From: a virus
Reading direction: 5' to 3' (one strand)
IMG/VR virus record: IMGVR_UViG_3300008451_000413
Coordinates: 1 to 35,006 of that record
Length of the DNA: 35,006 bases
Shown one piece after another: positions 20,907 through 29,044 of the stretch (the first letter of the stretch is position 1; the number at the start of each line of letters is the position of its first letter). The translations under genes and the position numbers were made by a program. The notes under the pieces were generated by a model. The model did not search any database, was not told where the DNA came from, and saw only the letters and a list, made by a program, of their open reading frames with translations.

Positions 20907-21827
20907 ATGGCAGCACCAACCAATACCCTGCTGACTACAGCAGCAATCGGCAACCGCGAAGATTTGACAGATGTTATATACCGCATCAGCCCAACACAAA
21001 CCCCCGTGTTGAACATGTCGGCCAAAGCCAAGGCGACCAACACATTGCACGAATGGCAAACCCAAGACCTCGCATCGGCTGCTGCCAATGCCCAGGCTGA
21101 AGGTGATGACCTGACAGCCGTAGCAGCTACCGTAACTGTTCGCCTGACAAACCGCACACAAATCTCTGCGAAGAAATTTGTTGTTTCTGGCACTCAGCGT
21201 GCTATGAACCCAGCAGGCCGCTCTGACGAATTGGCTTATCAGGCCAGCTTGAAGGCTCTGGAAATCAAGCGCGACATGGAGCTTGGCTTGACCCAGAATG
21301 ACGTTTTGGCAACCTCCCCGCGTTCCTCGCGTGGCTTGCGTGGCTGGGTTGTTGATAACGTCAACAACAACGGCGGTACTTTGGCAAGCTACACAGCCAA
21401 CACCGGCTACACCACAGGCACACAACGCGCATTCACTGAAGCGCAAGTCAAGGATGTGCTGCAAAAGGTGTTTACTGCTGGTGGAGAGCCAGACACCATC
21501 ATGTTGCCGCCTGCTGCTAAGCAAACGTTCTCCGGCTTTACCGGCAACGCAACACGCTTTGATAAGTCAGAAGACGCCAAGCTGTATAGCTCGGTTGATT
21601 TCTACGTGAGCGACTTCGGCACGCTGCAATGCGTACCTAATCGCTTCATGGCTACACGCGAAGCCTTCGTGTTGCAGTCTGACAAGCTGGCGATTGCGTA
21701 TCTGCGCCCGTTCCAGACAATCGAACTGGCAAAGACCGGCGACGCCGACCAGCGCGAGATTCTGGTGGAGTACACCTTGGAATGCCGCGCACCCAAGGCC
21801 CACGGCGCGATCTACGACATTCTGTAA
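20907..21827 (+). CDS. Major capsid protein (SU10-like / DUF5309)
   Basis: The 306-residue product starts MAAPTNTLLTTAAIGNREDL and has the family pattern: DVIYRISPTQTPVLNM, then EWQTQDLASAAANAQAEG, SGTQRAMNPAGRSDELAYQ, and a C-terminal ECRAPKAHGAIYDIL. These match the DUF5309/SU10 group of HK97-fold capsid proteins. AAGGATTACCCAAA precedes ATG 20907. It lies after scaffold as in P22-like head clusters. Confidence 0.85.
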   Translation: MAAPTNTLLTTAAIGNREDLTDVIYRISPTQTPVLNMSAKAKATNTLHEWQTQDLASAAANAQAEGDDLTAVAATVTVRLTNRTQISAKKFVVSGTQRAMNPAGRSDELAYQASLKALEIKRDMELGLTQNDVLATSPRSSRGLRGWVVDNVNNNGGTLASYTANTGYTTGTQRAFTEAQVKDVLQKVFTAGGEPDTIMLPPAAKQTFSGFTGNATRFDKSEDAKLYSSVDFYVSDFGTLQCVPNRFMATREAFVLQSDKLAIAYLRPFQTIELAKTGDADQREILVEYTLECRAPKAHGAIYDIL

Positions 21828-21832
21828 TCACT

Positions 21833-21856
21833 GACAGGGCCGGAGCCCTGTCTCTT
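21833..21856 (+). terminator. Stem-loop after major capsid gene
   Basis: GACAGGGC (21833-21840) and GCCCTGTC (21845-21852) form a perfect 8-bp stem with a CGGA loop, followed by TCTTT. It probably trims or attenuates mRNA downstream of the highly expressed capsid gene. The next gene has its own RBS (AGGAG at 21858). Confidence 0.65.
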
Positions 21857-21870
21857 TAGGAGATCAAAAA

Positions 21871-22311
21871 ATGTCCGTAGATATTTCGCAAAACGCAGAC
21901 AGCTCGCTTGATCTGGTTGGCCTGACAGCCGTTGCCAGCAATCCCGCTGGCCGTGGCTGGGTGCCTGTAACAATCAATTACGTTGCGTCCACAGTGGACA
22001 GCACGTTTTTTGTGGCTGACCGCGCTTATGTTGTCAAGGCCATTCGTGGCCGTGTTGACGTAGCTGGTACTGGCGGCGCTTGTACTGTGCAGATTCGCAA
22101 AACTGCCACAGCTACAGCCCCTGCATCTGGCACTGTTCTGCACTCTGGTACCTACAACATCGTAGGTACGGCCAACGCAAATCAAGCGTTGACACTATCC
22201 ACTACAGCAAGCGATTTGCTGTTAGCCCCTGGCGATGCCTTGTCGTATGACTTGACAGGTACAGCAACCTCCGCAGTAGGCTCTATTACTGTTCACCTCT
22301 CACCGGCTTAA
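21871..22311 (+). CDS. Head decoration-type protein (146 aa)
   Basis: Follows AGGAGATCAAAAA. The product is all-beta: VPVTINYVASTVDSTFFVAD, RGRVDVAGTGGACTVQIRK, and LLLAPGDALSYDLTGT. It is rich in Thr and Ala, with one cysteine. The APGDxLSYDLTG element resembles capsid-surface or head-tail-associated beta proteins. Position after the capsid gene suggests a decoration protein. Family not certain. Confidence 0.6.
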   Translation: MSVDISQNADSSLDLVGLTAVASNPAGRGWVPVTINYVASTVDSTFFVADRAYVVKAIRGRVDVAGTGGACTVQIRKTATATAPASGTVLHSGTYNIVGTANANQALTLSTTASDLLLAPGDALSYDLTGTATSAVGSITVHLSPA

Positions 22312-22320
22312 CCCGGCAAT

Positions 22321-22346
22321 CGGGGTGCAAAGCCCCGTTCTCTTTT
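22321..22346 (+). terminator. Stem-loop after decoration gene
   Basis: CGGGG (22321-22325) pairs with CCCCG (22333-22337) around a 7-base loop, then TTCTCTTTT. It is similar in form to the 21833 stem-loop: both have the T-rich tail TCTCTTT. Probably a weak terminator or mRNA-stability element. Confidence 0.6.
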
Positions 22347-22379
22347 ATCTCTCACCGTCGTGATGACCTCGGAGTACTT

Positions 22380-22691
22380 ATGTCTCAAACCTTCATTAGC
22401 AATCCCACGGTAACGGCTGTAGGATTTTCTGCTGCTACTGGCGCAGCGTCTGCACGCTCTCCAATTCCGCCAGATTCGTCGACGAATTTGCCGAGCTATG
22501 TCCGTGTGGCTGCTCGTAACGAATGCTACGTCAAGTTCGGTACGGTCACTGTTACTGCAACCGCTAATGACATTCTGATTCAGCCCGGCGACTCGCAGAT
22601 ATTCCAAGTACCAAAGGGCGTCACACACGTTGCATACATCCAAGGTACTGCGGCTGGTCAGGTAAACGTGGTACCGCTGGAAAACAGCTAA
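22380..22691 (+). CDS. Structural protein, beta-rich (103 aa)
   Basis: Begins MSQTFISNPTVTAVGFSAAT; strands include YVRVAARNECYVKFGTVTVT and DILIQPGDSQIFQVPKGVTH. The PGD turn in a beta context resembles the preceding 146-residue protein (APGDALSYDLTG), so the two may be related. It overlaps the next gene by one base (TAATG). Function not established; probably virion-associated. Confidence 0.6.
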   Translation: MSQTFISNPTVTAVGFSAATGAASARSPIPPDSSTNLPSYVRVAARNECYVKFGTVTVTATANDILIQPGDSQIFQVPKGVTHVAYIQGTAAGQVNVVPLENS

Positions 22692-22999
22692 TGAAATCCG
22701 TTATCAACAACGGGGACGGTACGACAACTACCGTAGCCCTAGAAGACGGCAAGCTCATTACAGGCACGACACAGGATTGCGACCCGTACATTGATCACGC
22801 TGCCCACATGCGGCGCGAAGGGCTGACAGGCTCCAAAGACATGAGGCTTGCTGCTTCGGTCCCGTATGTCGTAGTCGAAAAGTATTGCAACGAAAAAGGC
22901 ATTAGCTTTCGAGAGTTCTCCGGCTCAGAAGAGCACAAGATCGCTTTCTTGAACAACCCTGATTACCGCGCCTTGCGAGTGTGGGAAGGGCGGGTCTAA
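22691..22999 (+). CDS. Hypothetical head-region protein (102 aa)
   Basis: Contains DPYIDHAAHMRREGLTGSKD and MRLAASVPYVVVEKYCNEKG, then KIAFLNNPDYRALRVWEGRV. This 'DPI.EHA...GSKDMR.AA..P.V.VEKYC...GI....F' pattern is common in podovirus head-to-tail regions and is uncharacterised. Start ATG 22691 follows the previous TAA by a 1-base overlap. Next start overlaps by TAATG. Confidence 0.65.
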   Translation: MKSVINNGDGTTTTVALEDGKLITGTTQDCDPYIDHAAHMRREGLTGSKDMRLAASVPYVVVEKYCNEKGISFREFSGSEEHKIAFLNNPDYRALRVWEGRV

Positions 23000-23610
23000 T
23001 GGCGCTCGCTAATTACGCAGATCTACAGGCAAGCGTTGCAAGTTGGGCGCATAGAACAGACCTGACGGCTGTTATCCCTGATTTTGTTGCGATGGCAGAA
23101 GCACGCATAAGCCGTGATCTGCGGTTGCGTAAACAGATCACCTCCGGCACATTAACTTGCGTTGCTGGTACGCAATCAGTAACACTTCCAACCGATTGGT
23201 TGGAGTTTGAGAACTTGTCAGTTGAGGCAAGCCCAACCCGGCAGTTGGTTTATGTGCCCATTGAGCATTTGGACGCGAAATATCCAACATCGTACACGGG
23301 CATACCTGCTGTGTTCACCATCGAAGGTGACGCCATCTTGCTAGGCCCAACGCCTGAGTCTAACTATGTGTTGGACAACATTTACTACGCACGGTTTCCA
23401 TCAATCATTACCAACTCAACCAATTGGTTGATGACTAACCATCCAAATATTTACCTGTTCGCAACATTGATCGAGGCGTTTTTATACACGCAGAACTCAG
23501 AGCAAGCAGCAGTGTTCACACAGCGCTACATGCAAGGCGTTGACCAACTCCAGCAACAGGACGACAGGGCTACTCATAGCGGCTCTGCACTTCGCGTAAA
23601 GGTGATTTAA
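22999..23610 (+). CDS. Head-tail adaptor protein
   Basis: Start at ATG 22999 (TAATG overlap) rather than the upstream in-frame start at 22981. The 203-residue product begins MALANYADLQASVASWAHRT, has MAEARISRDLRLRKQITSGT and VTLPTDWLEFENLSV, and ends in a helix with YLFATLIEAFLYTQNSEQAA. This pattern belongs to phage adaptor proteins that sit below the portal (P22 gp4/T7 gp11-like role). Other roles are possible. Confidence 0.7.
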   Translation: MALANYADLQASVASWAHRTDLTAVIPDFVAMAEARISRDLRLRKQITSGTLTCVAGTQSVTLPTDWLEFENLSVEASPTRQLVYVPIEHLDAKYPTSYTGIPAVFTIEGDAILLGPTPESNYVLDNIYYARFPSIITNSTNWLMTNHPNIYLFATLIEAFLYTQNSEQAAVFTQRYMQGVDQLQQQDDRATHSGSALRVKVI

Positions 23611-23985
23611 GTGTCCATTGAAACCGCAACAGACGTTACCCAGCTAAATGCCTCTTATCCGGCAGTTGGCGACCCTATCGGCCAAGGCGATGACCATATC
23701 AGGCTGATCAAAAGCACGATTCTCTACACCTTTGCAGGCGCTACATCTACCGGAGTAACCGGGTTCAACGTAGCAACCCAGGCGCTAGGCAATAACACCA
23801 CGCTCGCAGCATCTACGGCCTTTGTGAGTGCAGGAATCGCTGCTGCTGCGTTCTCAACTGTTCTTCCGAGTCAATCGGGAAATGCAGGGAAGTTTGTCAC
23901 CACAGACGGCAGCAATGCAAGCTGGCAATCAGTACCGGCAGCAGGGCAGGACATTTACTTACAAGTCAATTTCAAGGGGCTATAA
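23611..23985 (+). CDS. Tail-fibre N-terminal-like protein (124 aa)
   Basis: GTG 23611 follows the previous TAA directly. The product has TDVTQLNASYPAVGDPIGQG then DDHIRLIKSTILYTFAGAT, a pattern found at the N-terminus of podovirus tail fibres that anchor to the tail. Here it is short and ends after an Ala/Thr-rich linker and a beta segment (PAAGQDIYLQVNFKGL). It is probably one module of a fibre encoded by adjacent genes. Confidence 0.65.
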   Translation: MSIETATDVTQLNASYPAVGDPIGQGDDHIRLIKSTILYTFAGATSTGVTGFNVATQALGNNTTLAASTAFVSAGIAAAAFSTVLPSQSGNAGKFVTTDGSNASWQSVPAAGQDIYLQVNFKGL

Positions 23986-24387
23986 ATGGCAATGACAGCG
24001 ACTCCGGTGTTTGCTCAAACACCAAAAACATACATCGCAACTCTGACAAGCCCAACGGCTATTACAAGTAGAGCGAACATCACCGGCACAACTGGCCTAG
24101 TCAAGCTCACAGACACCACAACAAACGGTTTCCGGCTGGACAACATCACAGTAAAGGCCAAAGAGACAACCGTAGCCGGTACGGTGTGCGTTTGGATTTA
24201 CAACGGAACGACCTCTTTTCTCTGGAAAGAGATCGCAGTCTCAGCGGTAACAGCTTCTACAACTGTTGCATCGTTTGAGTCCTCTACAGACTTTGAGGCT
24301 ACCAACCTTGAGCCTACAGAGCAGTATTACATCAGCTCCACGATAGACCAAGACTTCAACGTCTTTGCAAATGGAGCGGCCTGGTAA
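23986..24387 (+). CDS. Tail-fibre-region structural protein (133 aa)
   Basis: Begins directly after the previous stop and overlaps the next ATG by one base. All-beta: VKLTDTTTNGFRLDNITVKA, then ETTVAGTVCVWIYNGTTSF and EATNLEPTEQYYISS. Its placement between fibre modules suggests a fibre shaft or tail protein. Alternatives are a minor virion protein; no family named. Confidence 0.55.
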   Translation: MAMTATPVFAQTPKTYIATLTSPTAITSRANITGTTGLVKLTDTTTNGFRLDNITVKAKETTVAGTVCVWIYNGTTSFLWKEIAVSAVTASTTVASFESSTDFEATNLEPTEQYYISSTIDQDFNVFANGAAW

Positions 24388-25073
24388 TGGCTGGCGCATT
24401 CGACTACGGTATAGCCGCACCGGGCGCAAAGCCGAAGCGGATTAGGGACTACACAACAGGTACTGGGACATACATCCCCACGGCAAACAACGCACGTTGC
24501 TATGTTGAGTTACAGGGTAGCGGCGGCGGCGGCTCCAACAGCGTGGTTGCTGCTGGCGGCGCTGGTGCCAAGATTGGGTTTTGGTGCCTTGTCCCAATCG
24601 CTGGATTGACCTACACCGTGCCAGCAGGCGGCGCAGTCAACACAGACGGCGGCAAAGCATCGTTTGGCACCATGTCCGCGCAAGGTGGCAAGGCTGGTAG
24701 CTCTGTTTCGAGCATTACTTCGGGTGCTGGTGGTTTGGTTGGTGCTATTGCTGGCGCTTCCAATGGCTCCACGGCAACACTCGCAACGGCTGGCATCCCA
24801 GACGCATACCCGGGTGGCGCTGGCGGCGATGACGTAAACGCTGGCAACTTGGTTGGGTTCCCTGCAAACAACAACGCAGTCGCAGCACCAGCACTTGGCT
24901 TTGGTGATTACGTGGCAAACAACGGCCAAGGTGTTGGTTCTGGTGGGGATTCTTTCTTCGGCAAGGGCAACCCATCCAATACAGCTCCCGTAGCAACTGC
25001 CTACGGAGCAGGCGGCGGCTACTTCCAAGCCGGCTCCCCTGGTCTTGTCCGAATTTACGACTACGGAGCATAA
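24387..25073 (+). CDS. Glycine-rich tail-fibre tip
   Basis: The 228-residue product starts RIRDYTTGTGTYIPTANNAR, has YVELQGSGGGGSNSVVAAGG, and ends GAGGGYFQAGSPGLVRIYDY. Glycine-rich tips of this kind, with GAGG blocks and a hydrophobic PGLVRIYDY end, form the receptor-binding knob of many phage fibres. Long runs of glycine blocks fit a polyglycine-helix sandwich fold. The start is close to the previous stop (TAATG). Confidence 0.7.
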   Translation: MAGAFDYGIAAPGAKPKRIRDYTTGTGTYIPTANNARCYVELQGSGGGGSNSVVAAGGAGAKIGFWCLVPIAGLTYTVPAGGAVNTDGGKASFGTMSAQGGKAGSSVSSITSGAGGLVGAIAGASNGSTATLATAGIPDAYPGGAGGDDVNAGNLVGFPANNNAVAAPALGFGDYVANNGQGVGSGGDSFFGKGNPSNTAPVATAYGAGGGYFQAGSPGLVRIYDYGA

Positions 25074-25076
25074 GCA

Positions 25077-25463
25077 ATGCGATACGGAAAACTGATTGAT
25101 GACGTCATTGATGTTGTAGTCGATTGCGCACATAAGCCCGGCCCCGAGTTGGGCGAGTGGGTTGAGTGTGGCGACGCTGGGCCAGGGTGGACACATAGCA
25201 ACGGAGTATTTACAGGGCCATCGCAACGCCAAGGGCGAAGGTTTGCAATCAATGCACGCTTGCAAGAAATTGACGCGCTGACAGATAGACCACGCACGCG
25301 CCGAGAACTGCAACTCAATAAAGCATCCACCGAGGAATGGCTTCAAACGCTTGATGAAGAAGCCGACGCATTGCGCGAAGAACTCAAAACATTGGCTCCA
25401 GAGCGTTCCAGAAACTCAGCCGCACGTTCTGGCGGTGGTGGCGGTCCACTTGAACCGGCTTAA
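25077..25463 (+). CDS. Tail-fibre assembly-type protein (128 aa)
   Basis: Begins MRYGKLIDDVIDVVVDCAHK, followed by ELGEWVECGDAGPGWTHSNG, a pattern recurring in fibre-associated and assembly proteins (WVECGDxGPGWxYxNGVF). The C-terminal half is helical (ARLQEIDALTDRPRTRRELQ, then EEADALREELKTL), ending in a glycine stretch. It probably helps fold or attach the fibre encoded just upstream. Confidence 0.6.
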   Translation: MRYGKLIDDVIDVVVDCAHKPGPELGEWVECGDAGPGWTHSNGVFTGPSQRQGRRFAINARLQEIDALTDRPRTRRELQLNKASTEEWLQTLDEEADALREELKTLAPERSRNSAARSGGGGGPLEPA

Positions 25464-25818
25464 CTTGGCTGCGGCTTTGCTCTTTATCGGGGCAAGCCGT
25501 AACTATGGATGGATGTTGGTAGACCCTGAGTTTCGAGGTGTTGCCAGCAAAGCACTTGGAGCGATGGCTGCACTCTGCCTAATCGCAATCATCGCTTATC
25601 ACTGTTCAAGCAAATGGGTTTTGCTGGTTTCTGCTGCCTACGGGTTTGAAGAGCTACAAACTGCGGCTTGCTCAGTCATGTATTTGGTTGAGCCTTGGCC
25701 CGTAGAGGTCGGCCAGTCAATTTGCAGCGCTCGCATCGGGTTTGATGTTGGCGCTGTTGGGATATTTGTCGTTGGATTACTTGCATACAAACTTGCAAAC
25801 GTACTCGGAGCTAAGTGA
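25450..25818 (+). CDS. Multi-span membrane protein in tail cluster
   Basis: Hydrophobic protein with about three spans: LNLAAALLFIGASRNYG, KALGAMAALCLIAIIAYHCS, and DVGAVGIFVVGLLAYKLAN. The start is uncertain: TTG 25450 is drawn; GTG 25435 or 25438 and TTG 25465 are alternatives, and an ATG at 25351 lies inside the previous gene. It overlaps that gene by 14 bp. Its presence between fibre and tail-hub genes is unusual. Possibly a holin-like or host-membrane protein. Confidence 0.5.
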   Translation: MNRLNLAAALLFIGASRNYGWMLVDPEFRGVASKALGAMAALCLIAIIAYHCSSKWVLLVSAAYGFEELQTAACSVMYLVEPWPVEVGQSICSARIGFDVGAVGIFVVGLLAYKLANVLGAK

Positions 25819-26151
25819 ATGTCAGAAGCACAAAAACCCATGTCGATTGAAGTGCTGGACACACATTTGGAGTACATGCGCAAGGACATACAAACAGTCT
25901 TGCGGGAAATGTCCAACATGGCGACGACTGACGACATAAAGAAGCTAAGCGACCGAATGGATAAATTTGTCACAACAGACAGATTTGATGCACTAGAGAA
26001 GAAAGTGGACGCTAGTTCGCTCGGTAGTTCGTTTGATCGTGGCTTGTCCATGATTACCAGAATCAGCGCTGCCATAGCCGCATTAATGGCAATGGTAGGC
26101 ATTGGCGTTGCAGTAGTCCGATTCTTTGACAGCATCAAGGCGGTAATTTAA
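25819..26151 (+). CDS. Coiled-coil protein with C-terminal membrane span (110 aa)
   Basis: Begins MSEAQKPMSIEVLDTHLEYM; a coiled coil spans about 12-70 (KKLSDRMDKFVTTDRFDALE) and a transmembrane helix lies at 78-102 (SMITRISAAIAALMAMVGIG). This soluble-helix/tail-anchor order is like XhlA-type or holin-associated phage proteins. It directly follows the multi-span membrane gene. Assignment is by shape only. Confidence 0.55.
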   Translation: MSEAQKPMSIEVLDTHLEYMRKDIQTVLREMSNMATTDDIKKLSDRMDKFVTTDRFDALEKKVDASSLGSSFDRGLSMITRISAAIAALMAMVGIGVAVVRFFDSIKAVI

Positions 26152-27698
26152 TGCTTGCAAACATTGACAACTGCGGAACCGGCTTGAATGCCGACTTGAC
26201 CCCGGAAGAAATGGGCAATGGTGTCTGGTCTGCTGCGTCAAATATGCGGTTTAACAATGGCTATGCCGAGCGCTTCAAGGGCACGGCGCAAGTGTTTAAC
26301 ACACCTTCCGTCACGCCTTACTTCATCGCGCCATACACGACAGCGGCTGCACGCTATTGGATTCACGCAGGGCTAAACGCTGTTTATGCAGACGACGGCA
26401 CCACACGTACAGAGATCACCGGGACGGCCCCCACAGGCACCGTAGACGACCGCTGGACGGGTGGAAGTATCAACGGCGTCTGGATTATGAACAACGGCGC
26501 AGACGTTCCTACATACTGGAATGGCGACACCGGCACAGACCTTGCAACTATTGGAGGTTGGGATTCCTCATGGCGTGCCAATGCCATGCGCCCATTCAAG
26601 AATTTCATTATTGCAATGGGCATCACCAAAGGGTCTACAAAGTACCCAAATATGCTCAAGTGGTCCCGAGCGTTGGACCCCGGCGCAATCACTGCTGCTG
26701 GCGATTGGGACGAGTCAGACCCCGCGATTGAAGCTGATGAACGCGACGTTGCAGAAACCCCTGATCTGCTGGTAGACGGTCTGCCAATGGGGGATAACTT
26801 CATTGTCTACAAAGAGCGCTCAATGTACGCCCTTACAGACATTGGCCCACCATTTACATTCCGGCTACAAAGGCTACCCGGAGAAACCGGAATGCTGGCC
26901 CGTGGATGTGGTGTTAACACTCCGCTGGGCCATGTCGTTTTGACTGCTGGTGATGTAGTCCTGAACACTGGTCAAAGCGTTAACTCCATAGCAAACGGCA
27001 TTGTTCGGGATTTCATATTCAAGAACATCAGCATAGACAATTACAAACGTTCTTTTGTCACCAGCAACCCACAAAAGAATGAAGTGTGGGTGTGCTTCCC
27101 ATACGGCACCACGACTACTTGCAATAAGGCATGCGTCTGGAATTGGATTGACAAATCTTGGTCTATCCGCGAACTGGCTAACGTCACATATGGCGCGTTT
27201 GGCCAGATCAACTACACATCATCTGCAACAACTTGGGCGTCGCTCGGGACCGCCGGAACAACATGGGCAACCATTGGCAGCACTTGGGACGAAAACGAAT
27301 ACTCGCCAGCCGAAGCGCGGCTATTGATGACGCATACAACGCCATACATCAGCCTTCAAGACTCTGGGACAAGTGATTTCGGAAGCCTGATAACTGCCAG
27401 CCTAGAGCGCACCGGCATGCACATGGGCGACCCGTACACGATCAAACTTGCCAAGTCGCTTTATCCACGTATTGACGGTGTATCGGGTGCAACGGTGTCT
27501 ATCCAGTTCGGTGCATCCATGTACGCAGATGAATCCCCAACTTGGGGACCAGTGCAGACCTTCACCATTGGGCAGTCTCAAAAAATTGACTCCATGATTT
27601 CCGGCAGGTTCCTAGCTGTGCGGCTCTCCAACTCTGACTTTTACCCGTGGCGTATCAAGTCGTTCGGGGTTGAGTACACAAACGGAGGGCTGTATTAA
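26151..27698 (+). CDS. Tail-hub / DNA-stabilisation protein
   Basis: 515 residues, overlapping the preceding gene by one base. The start (MLANIDNCGTGLNADLTPEE) is followed by beta-rich repeats with many Trp, Gly and Thr. The N-terminal LNADLTPEE...GVWSAASNMRF segment is typical of podovirus tail hub or stabilisation proteins, which often adopt beta-propellers (as in P22 gp10). Its place between adaptor/fibres and ejection proteins fits. Exact family is not proven. Confidence 0.65.
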   Translation: MLANIDNCGTGLNADLTPEEMGNGVWSAASNMRFNNGYAERFKGTAQVFNTPSVTPYFIAPYTTAAARYWIHAGLNAVYADDGTTRTEITGTAPTGTVDDRWTGGSINGVWIMNNGADVPTYWNGDTGTDLATIGGWDSSWRANAMRPFKNFIIAMGITKGSTKYPNMLKWSRALDPGAITAAGDWDESDPAIEADERDVAETPDLLVDGLPMGDNFIVYKERSMYALTDIGPPFTFRLQRLPGETGMLARGCGVNTPLGHVVLTAGDVVLNTGQSVNSIANGIVRDFIFKNISIDNYKRSFVTSNPQKNEVWVCFPYGTTTTCNKACVWNWIDKSWSIRELANVTYGAFGQINYTSSATTWASLGTAGTTWATIGSTWDENEYSPAEARLLMTHTTPYISLQDSGTSDFGSLITASLERTGMHMGDPYTIKLAKSLYPRIDGVSGATVSIQFGASMYADESPTWGPVQTFTIGQSQKIDSMISGRFLAVRLSNSDFYPWRIKSFGVEYTNGGLY

Positions 27699-27949
27699 TG
27701 GCTCGATATACCCCCGGCAATGTGCCAACAGACCCGGCAGCAATCCCCGAGTTTTTGCGCAACGAGTTTGCCAAGATTTCCCAGGCACTTGATACCCCAG
27801 ACGAGCGCATCACATTTCAAACCCTCTACGCAGCTCCTAAGAAGTTCGGAGAGGGAACAACAGTCAAGGCAGACGGAACAACATGGGACCCGGGCTCTGG
27901 GGCAGGAACTTACCAATATCGCGGCGGCGCGTGGCGGCTTTTAGGATAA
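27698..27949 (+). CDS. Small tail-associated protein (83 aa)
   Basis: MARYTPGNVPTDPAAIPEFL followed by RNEFAKISQALDTPDERITF and a C-terminal ADGTTWDPGSGAGTYQYRGG. This compact pattern is widespread in podovirus tail regions next to hub/ejection genes and has unknown function. Start overlaps the previous stop (TAATG). It is followed by GGATAAGGAGACAAC and the next gene. Confidence 0.65.
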   Translation: MARYTPGNVPTDPAAIPEFLRNEFAKISQALDTPDERITFQTLYAAPKKFGEGTTVKADGTTWDPGSGAGTYQYRGGAWRLLG

Positions 27950-27958
27950 GGAGACAAC

Positions 27959-29041
27959 ATGGCAGTAGATGCAAATAACCCTTGGGCTGGAGACATTCAG
28001 CTACAAGGCGGGGTACTCACACAGCAAGCGATCAAAGATTTCTTTGCTTCCAATCCCAACTCACAGCAAGTTTTGCAGCGTGCGTCCCAACTGGGCATGA
28101 CGCAGGACCAACTGCGCCAAGCTGTAAACAGTGCTGGGTTGCTTTTTGACAATGGCAACATGGCAAGCCCATCGATGAATGGCGCAGGCGGTAGGCAAGG
28201 TCTGTACAACCAGTACACCAACAGCTTATGGACCGGCGATGATGGCTACGGCCTTGATAGCTACGGAATGGCCGGAGGCAATGCGCGAATCGTTGCGGGT
28301 ACAGGTCACAACATGGCAGACATGGGCGGTGGCGCGGGGCAGTGGCAAGAGTACGGCACAGGCGCTGCTGGTGGCGGCGGTGGTGGCGGCTACAGCGGCG
28401 GTTCTAGTGGCGGCAATCTCGGCATGGGGGGTGGATCCGGCGGCGGTGCTCAAGGTCAATCTCAAGGCGGTCAAAACCCGTACTTGCAGGGCATGGGGCA
28501 GAACATCACCAACCAGATGACGGAGAACTTCACCCGCAATCAACTACCAGCCTTACGCGCTGGCGCAAGGGTTGCAGGCGCTGTAGGTTCTGCGCGTCAA
28601 GGTGTTGCAGAAGCTAACGGCCTGAACGACTTGAACCGTGGAATAGGTCAAAACCTGACAAACTTGTACGGCCAAGACTGGACAAACTCGCAGAATAGAA
28701 ACCTGCAACAACAGTCGATTAACAACAGCTACGACCTTGGGTTGCGTTCCAACGATCTTGGCTATGCCAACTTGGACAGCAATAACCAGCAGTTCGGCGC
28801 TAACTACGGTCTGAACGTGATGAACGCGCAAAACAATTGGGCGCAGCAAGGCGTTCAAGCTGCAAACGGCATTCAAAACGCACCAATTGATTACTCGCGC
28901 TACTTCAACGGCCAAACCTCGCAAATGGCAGGGCAGGGCGGCACACAAACCAACACGCAGAACAACCCCGGCAATCCTTGGCTGGGGGCTCTCGGCGGCG
29001 CTCAGTTGTTCAATAGCTGGCTCAATCCAACACGGGGTTAA
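27959..29041 (+). CDS. Ejection-type internal virion protein (360 aa)
   Basis: AAGGAGACAAC precedes ATG 27959. The N-terminal part (FFASNPNSQQVLQRASQLGM) is helical; a flexible glycine stretch lies at about 134-163; then QNITNQMTENFTRNQLPALR and a Gln/Asn-rich C-terminal domain (GQDWTNSQNRNLQQQSINNS). This layout fits podovirus ejection or tail-internal proteins made from adjacent genes. Role inferred from position and composition. Confidence 0.65.
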   Translation: MAVDANNPWAGDIQLQGGVLTQQAIKDFFASNPNSQQVLQRASQLGMTQDQLRQAVNSAGLLFDNGNMASPSMNGAGGRQGLYNQYTNSLWTGDDGYGLDSYGMAGGNARIVAGTGHNMADMGGGAGQWQEYGTGAAGGGGGGGYSGGSSGGNLGMGGGSGGGAQGQSQGGQNPYLQGMGQNITNQMTENFTRNQLPALRAGARVAGAVGSARQGVAEANGLNDLNRGIGQNLTNLYGQDWTNSQNRNLQQQSINNSYDLGLRSNDLGYANLDSNNQQFGANYGLNVMNAQNNWAQQGVQAANGIQNAPIDYSRYFNGQTSQMAGQGGTQTNTQNNPGNPWLGALGGAQLFNSWLNPTRG

Positions 29042-29044
29042 AAC

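Noticed and set aside
24510-25346. 278-aa minus-strand ORF
   Set aside because: Antisense to the glycine-rich fibre tip; the Gly/Ala codons create a long open frame by composition.
25638-26138. 166-aa minus-strand ORF
   Set aside because: It covers two plus-strand genes with good start/stop junctions and has no supporting signal.
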